Source: PALSA-612 sp046729255
Lineage (GTDB): Bacteria; Actinomycetota; Thermoleophilia; Gaiellales; Gaiellaceae
Direction: 5' to 3'
Length of the DNA: 18,286 nt
NCBI GenBank assembly: GCA_046729255.1
Contig: JBKPGF010000051.1
Span: forward strand, 1-18,286
Below are positions 14,576-18,286 of this stretch, in pieces; position 1 is the first letter of the stretch; each line of letters opens with the position of its first letter. The position numbers and the translations under genes were made by a program. The notes below the pieces were generated by a model. It ran no database searches, was not told the DNA's origin, and saw only the letters and a program-made list of their open reading frames with translations.

Positions 14576-17500
14576 CCGGAACGCGCCCTGCGGAGCGGAC
14601 CCTCCATGCCGAGCTCGCGGTACGTCGCAAGCGCTTGGTCGACGAGCGGACGTCCGCGTTCCTCGTCGCCGCGCTCGAGCAACATGCGGCCATAGTCCTC
14701 CTGTGTGTAAGCGAGCCATGGCCGCGCACCCATGCGCTCGTTCATCTCGAGCGCATCGTCGAAGTGCCGCGCCGCCTCGTCCCAGCGCTCCACCGTCGAA
14801 GCGAGAAGGCCAAGGTAGCGCGAGACCGAACCCCTCACGGCCTCAGGTGTGTCCACGGCGTTGAACGCCGCCCAGGGAAAGAGCAATTCGTAGAGCTCAG
14901 TGGCAGCTTCAACCTCACTCAGGAGCGCGCATACCTCTGCAAGCAGGCTTAGGCCCACGAGCCATTCCATGTCGAGAGGAAGAGCCCTGAAGTCATCTCG
15001 CGCGAGATCCCGCAGCTGCGCGCGAGCCTTCTCAGTCGGACCTTGCAGTGCTCGGAGATGAGCGAGAGCACAGCGGAAGACGGGTCGAGAAGGGTATTCG
15101 GTGGCCAACTCTGCGATCAGCGACTCGACCTCTCCGAACGTACCCCGAAACTCACAGAGTGTGTACTGCTGGAGGCCGTATGCCGTCATTGCCATCCCCG
15201 GGTGCGCCCGTTCGCCCCAGGCGTAGGCTTTTGCCGCAAGCTCCTCGGCCTCCGCGAGCCTGCCGGAGGCAAGTGCAACCATTGCGCCCGACGAGAGGAC
15301 CAGCCAGAACTGAGCCGGTTGCCTGAGCTCGTCGGCAATCCGGCCCGCCGTGTGGAGATACCTCTCGGTCTCGGGTATGTCCCCGACCTCGAAGCTCGCG
15401 ACCCACCTGTAGAGGTGCCCGTTCAACTCTCGTTCCTTGTCTCCGATCTGCTCTCCCAACTCGCAGAGCTCGGTAGCGAGCGCAACACGCTCCTCGAGCG
15501 CGTCGGGAGCGAGAATCGCGGCGATACGCCCATCGAGCGCGTACGCGAGAGCAGTGGAGTTTCCCACCTGCCGAGCGAGCTCGACGGCTTCTCGACTCAG
15601 CTTGTCGCGCCTGTCGCGGGAATGCTCGTCGCGAAGTGCGCCTGCGAGACGAGCAAGAAGCCTGACTTGGAGCTCGACGTCTTCCTCACCCAGCGCGGCA
15701 AGGCCTTCCTCCAGCAGCGGCACCAGTCGATCGTCCTCGCTGGCTCGGCCCCAGAAGTGCCTTCCACCATATCCAGCCGCCGCCCTGGCGAGCTCTCGCC
15801 GTAACCCCAGCCGACGGGCGATGTCGGCAGCATGGAGGAAGGCCTTCTTCGCGGCCGCGCCGTTTCCCGCCCGAATCTCAGCCTCCCCAAGCAAGAGGAA
15901 GAGCTCGCAGCGAGTCTCGTCCGTTAGGCCGGCGAGCTCGCCGGCGTCGAGGGCAGCCTGGTAGTGACGCGCCGCCTCCTCGTAGGCGACCAGAGCAACG
16001 GCGCGATCGCCAGCGGTTCGCGCGTACTGGAGCCCCTTGTGGAACTCACTGCCGGCTACGGCGTGATGTGCGAGCTCGGCCATGTGCGGACCGGGTTCGT
16101 CGCCGTACAACGCCTCCAGCGCCTCGACCGCAAGCCTGTGCAGCCGCACGCGGCGTGCCGTCGTGAGCCCCTCGTAGAGCGCGTCGCGGATGAGCACGTG
16201 GGCGAAGCGGAGGCGACGCGGGCTGTCGGGAACGTCGGAGACGACCCGCGTCGTCATCGCCTCGTCCAACGTCTCGAGGAGCTGGTTCTCCGAGACACTC
16301 GCGAGCTCCGCGAGTGCGTTGAGGTCGAACTCCCGTCCCAGAACGGACGCGAGCAGGAGCACACGGTTGCACTCGTCCGAGAGATGGCGAAGCCTGCGGA
16401 TGATGACGTCGCGCACGCTCTGTGGAATCGCGAGGGGGGCGTGGCCCAGAAGTTTCCCTTCAGCCGCCAGCAGTCGAACGATCTCACCAACGAACAGCGG
16501 ATTCCCTTCCGTCTCGGCGTGTACCGTCACGGCCAACTCCGCCGCGGCAGCGTCGTTCGTCGTCGTCAGCTCGATGAAGCGCTCGACATCGGATTCGTCG
16601 AGACCCGTGAGCGCGATCGTGCGAGTGGTCGGCTCCCTGCCAAACTCGACGAGCGCCGCGGTGAGGGGCTCCGCGAGCGTCGGATCGACGTCGCGGTAGG
16701 CGCCGATGACGAGGAGTCGGCTGTCCGCGAGCTCACGCGCGACGAACTGGAGCAACAGAAGCGAGGGCTCGTCGGCCGCGTGCAAGTCGTCGAGCACCAG
16801 GACGATCGGTCGCGCAGCCGCGGCGCGTCTCAGGAACAGCAGCGCGGCCTCGAAGAGACGGAATCGTGCGCTCTCCGACTCGAGCGCCGGTGGCTCGGAC
16901 AGCTCCGGAAGAAGCTCCCGAAGTTCGGGAAGGAGCTGAGCGAGGTACGAACCTTGCCCACCGAGCTCCGAGCGCAGCGCCTCCGCTGTGGCGCGTTCGA
17001 TGTACCCACGAAGCGCCTGTACCCACGGCCAGTACGCCGGCGCCCCGCCCGCCTCCCAGGAGCGGCCGACGAGCACCTGCGCGCCGCGGGATCGAGCCTG
17101 GGCCATCACCTCGTCCGCCAACCGGCTCTTGCCGATCCCGGGCTCGCCGCGCAAAAGAAAGAGCCTGCCGTGACCTGCAAGCGTTTCGTCGAGGCCCGCG
17201 AGCAGCTCTGTCAGTTCCTGTTGCCGGCCGACGAAGATCCCGCGTTGCGGCTCAACGCGGCCGCCCGTGCCGGTCGTGTCGTCGAGCGCCGGGTCCTGGT
17301 TGAGGATCGCCTGCTGTAGCTCCCGTAGCTCCCTGCTCGGCTCCAGGCCCAGCTCCTCGCTGAGTGCACGGCGAGCGTCCTGGTAGGCCTCCAGCGCCTC
17401 CGCCTGGCGGCCTGCGCGATAGAGGGCGAGCATCAACTGGCCACGGAGGCGCTCCCGCAGCGGGTGTTCGCGCACGAGGCCCTCGAGTTCGCCGGCCACC

Positions 17501-17982
17501 TCGGCGTGACGACCCTCTGCCAGATCCCGTTCGATCCGTGCCTCGACCGCGGAGAGCCGTAGCTCCTCGAGCCGAGCGATTTCCGTCGCCGCGAACCGCG
17601 CGTAGGCGAAGTCGCCGAGCGCGGGACCGCGCCATAGTGCCAGCGCCTCGTTCGGCTTCCCTTCCGCCAGCAAGCGCTCGAAGCGGGCGGCGTCGAGCTC
17701 GTCTTCACCGACGGCTAGGCGGTACCCCGGCGAGGCGGTTGTCAGCCGCTCTTTGCCGATCGCCTTTCTGATCTGCGAGATGTAGACCTGGAGCGCCTTG
17801 TCGGCCCGTGCCGGCGGCGCGTCCTCCCAAACGGCGTCGATCAGGCGATCGGTGGAGACAACCACGTTCGGATGCAGCAGCAGCATGGCCAGGAGCGCGC
17901 GCTGCTTCTGGCCGCCGAGATCGATCGGCCCGCCGTTCTCGACGACTTCGAGGGGCCCCAGGATGCGGAAGTCGGTCGCCAT
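14572..17982 (-). CDS. SARP/AfsR-type regulator: winged helix, BTAD, AAA ATPase, TPR
   Basis: 1136 aa from the ATG at 17982 (MATDFRILGPLEV). An OmpR-like winged helix (about 3-92) contains QKQRALLAMLLLHPN and VYISQIRKAIG. A bacterial transcriptional activation domain (about 96-232) includes LWRGPALGDF and the ALEAYQDARRALSEELGLEPS stretch. A STAND-type ATPase follows, beginning FVGRQQELTEL, with Walker A GEPGIGKS (279-286) and Walker B VLVLDDLHAADE (394-405). The last 450 or so residues are alanine-rich helical repeats of TPR type. Such proteins are transcription activators controlled by ATP binding and often govern secondary metabolism or stress genes. A longer reading from 18120 adds 46 non-homologous residues and crosses the promoter, so I reject it. 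Target genes are unknown; the divergent secreted gene is one candidate. Confidence 0.92.
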   Translation of the reverse strand: MATDFRILGPLEVVENGGPIDLGGQKQRALLAMLLLHPNVVVSTDRLIDAVWEDAPPARADKALQVYISQIRKAIGKERLTTASPGYRLAVGEDELDAARFERLLAEGKPNEALALWRGPALGDFAYARFAATEIARLEELRLSAVEARIERDLAEGRHAEVAGELEGLVREHPLRERLRGQLMLALYRAGRQAEALEAYQDARRALSEELGLEPSRELRELQQAILNQDPALDDTTGTGGRVEPQRGIFVGRQQELTELLAGLDETLAGHGRLFLLRGEPGIGKSRLADEVMAQARSRGAQVLVGRSWEAGGAPAYWPWVQALRGYIERATAEALRSELGGQGSYLAQLLPELRELLPELSEPPALESESARFRLFEAALLFLRRAAAARPIVLVLDDLHAADEPSLLLLQFVARELADSRLLVIGAYRDVDPTLAEPLTAALVEFGREPTTRTIALTGLDESDVERFIELTTTNDAAAAELAVTVHAETEGNPLFVGEIVRLLAAEGKLLGHAPLAIPQSVRDVIIRRLRHLSDECNRVLLLASVLGREFDLNALAELASVSENQLLETLDEAMTTRVVSDVPDSPRRLRFAHVLIRDALYEGLTTARRVRLHRLAVEALEALYGDEPGPHMAELAHHAVAGSEFHKGLQYARTAGDRAVALVAYEEAARHYQAALDAGELAGLTDETRCELFLLLGEAEIRAGNGAAAKKAFLHAADIARRLGLRRELARAAAGYGGRHFWGRASEDDRLVPLLEEGLAALGEEDVELQVRLLARLAGALRDEHSRDRRDKLSREAVELARQVGNSTALAYALDGRIAAILAPDALEERVALATELCELGEQIGDKERELNGHLYRWVASFEVGDIPETERYLHTAGRIADELRQPAQFWLVLSSGAMVALASGRLAEAEELAAKAYAWGERAHPGMAMTAYGLQQYTLCEFRGTFGEVESLIAELATEYPSRPVFRCALAHLRALQGPTEKARAQLRDLARDDFRALPLDMEWLVGLSLLAEVCALLSEVEAATELYELLFPWAAFNAVDTPEAVRGSVSRYLGLLASTVERWDEAARHFDDALEMNERMGARPWLAYTQEDYGRMLLERGDEERGRPLVDQALATYRELGMEGPLRRARSG

Positions 17983-17990
17983 GGGCGGCG

Positions 17991-18018
17991 ACGCTAGCAG
18001 CGGTTGTCGCGAAGTCAA
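17991..18018 (-). promoter_or_regulatory. Candidate leaderless promoter of the SARP-type regulator
   Basis: TTGACT (18013-18018), a 16-bp spacer, TAGCGT (17991-17996), then 8 nt to the ATG at 17982. The -35 matches TTGACA at five of six positions. No Shine-Dalgarno is present before the ATG. Confidence 0.6.
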
Positions 18019-18020
18019 AG

Positions 18021-18038
18021 GGCGTTTAGGCGCCGTTT
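18021..18038 (-). promoter_or_regulatory. Candidate SARP operator: heptamer direct repeat with 11-bp period
   Basis: On the minus strand AAACGGC (18038-18032), 4 bp, AAACGCC (18027-18021) are direct repeats six of seven alike, 11 bp apart, next to the -35 of the regulator gene. SARP proteins are known to bind heptamer repeats spaced 4 bp. Only two copies are seen, so chance is possible. Confidence 0.4.
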
Positions 18039-18110
18039 TACCGCGGGCCAACCGCTCCTTTGCCGCCGTGCGGTCAAGTGGAGCAGACGGCCGCACCGGG
18101 CGGCCGACGA

Positions 18111-18117
18111 GAGGAGG
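18111..18117 (+). promoter_or_regulatory. Ribosome binding site of the secreted-protein gene
   Basis: GAGGAGG lies 6 nt before the ATG at 18124, a near-ideal Shine-Dalgarno and the strongest in the window. It supports this short, edge-truncated ORF as real. Confidence 0.8.
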
Positions 18118-18123
18118 CAAGAA

Positions 18124-18286
18124 ATGTTCAACGCCACCAACCGGACGAAGAGCCTCGTAGCCACCCTAGCCGCGGTCGCTGCACTGATCATCGTCCCGAT
18201 GGCCCAGGCCGTCGACGGGCCGCCGGACGCGATCGACCGCTTCAATCAGCCGACGGTCGTCTGGGACGGGCCGCCGGACGCGATGG
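18124..18286 (+). CDS. Secreted small protein with repeated DGPPDA motif (5' part only)
   Basis: 54 codons are in the window and the gene runs off the right edge. The N-terminus MFNATNRTKS followed by LVATLAAVAALIIVPMAQA is a clear Sec signal peptide, with likely cleavage after AQA (residue 29). The mature part starts VDGPPDAIDRFNQPTVVW and then DGPPDAM, so DGPPDA recurs with a 17-residue period. The DNA repeats as well: 20 identical bases at 18214-18233 and 18265-18284. A strong GAGGAGG precedes the ATG. The gene is divergent from the SARP-type regulator and may be its target. I do not recognise the family; the function is unknown. Confidence 0.75.
   Translation, partial: MFNATNRTKSLVATLAAVAALIIVPMAQAVDGPPDAIDRFNQPTVVWDGPPDAM

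Noticed and set aside
15964..17319. 451-codon plus-strand ORF opposite the SARP-type regulator
   Set aside because: The opposite strand has winged-helix, BTAD, Walker and TPR motifs, and this frame has none.
17983..18120. 46-residue N-terminal extension of the SARP-type regulator
   Set aside because: It crosses a good -35/-10 pair and has no similarity to the family, which starts at MATDFRILGP.

Overview
The window is GC-rich DNA, densely packed with genes on both strands. It most resembles a chromosomal segment of a high-GC actinobacterium, plausibly of the Thermoleophilia (Gaiellales or Solirubrobacterales). That placement is an inference. It rests on codon bias, an actinobacterial-type topoisomerase I (no zinc-ribbon cysteines, C-terminal GRYGPY-type repeats, lysine tail), a giant SARP/AfsR-type regulator, and several genes with a TANNNT box only 7-8 nt before the ATG (leaderless style). 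I see no rRNA, tRNA, CRISPR array, transposase or integrase.

Left part (1-1963, minus strand): a membrane-anchored HD-GYP cyclic-di-GMP phosphodiesterase that runs off the left edge, with a hairpin-rich 5' leader; upstream of it, a small single-domain LuxR-type regulator.

Central part (1964-7976, minus strand): a complete oligopeptide/dipeptide-class (PepT family) ABC importer. It is transcribed from right to left as permease C, binding protein A, permease B, ATPase D, ATPase F. B, D and F are joined by ATGA overlaps. A strong hairpin and a possible internal leaderless promoter separate A from BDF. A 15-codon upstream ORF appears coupled to the binding-protein start.

Information-processing part (8071-12000, minus strand): a primary-type sigma-70 factor (TTG start) and DNA topoisomerase I, separated by a 255-nt gap. 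A perfect 12-bp hairpin ends the sigma gene, and half of it is tandemly duplicated toward oppC.

Plus-strand operon (12060-14575): PlsC-like acyltransferase, stand-alone 5'-3' exonuclease/flap endonuclease, a small DUF6457-like protein, and a class II histone-deacetylase-like hydrolase. The genes overlap or abut. The deacetylase has no canonical start codon where its conserved N-terminus requires one; TAATC sits where TAATG would be expected.

Right part (14572-18286): a minus-strand SARP-BTAD/AAA-ATPase/TPR regulator of about 1136 aa whose stop codon interlocks with that of the deacetylase. Divergent from it is the beginning of a secreted protein with a repeated DGPPDA motif, cut by the window edge. 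The intergenic region holds a good promoter for the regulator and an 11-bp-period direct repeat of the SARP-operator type.
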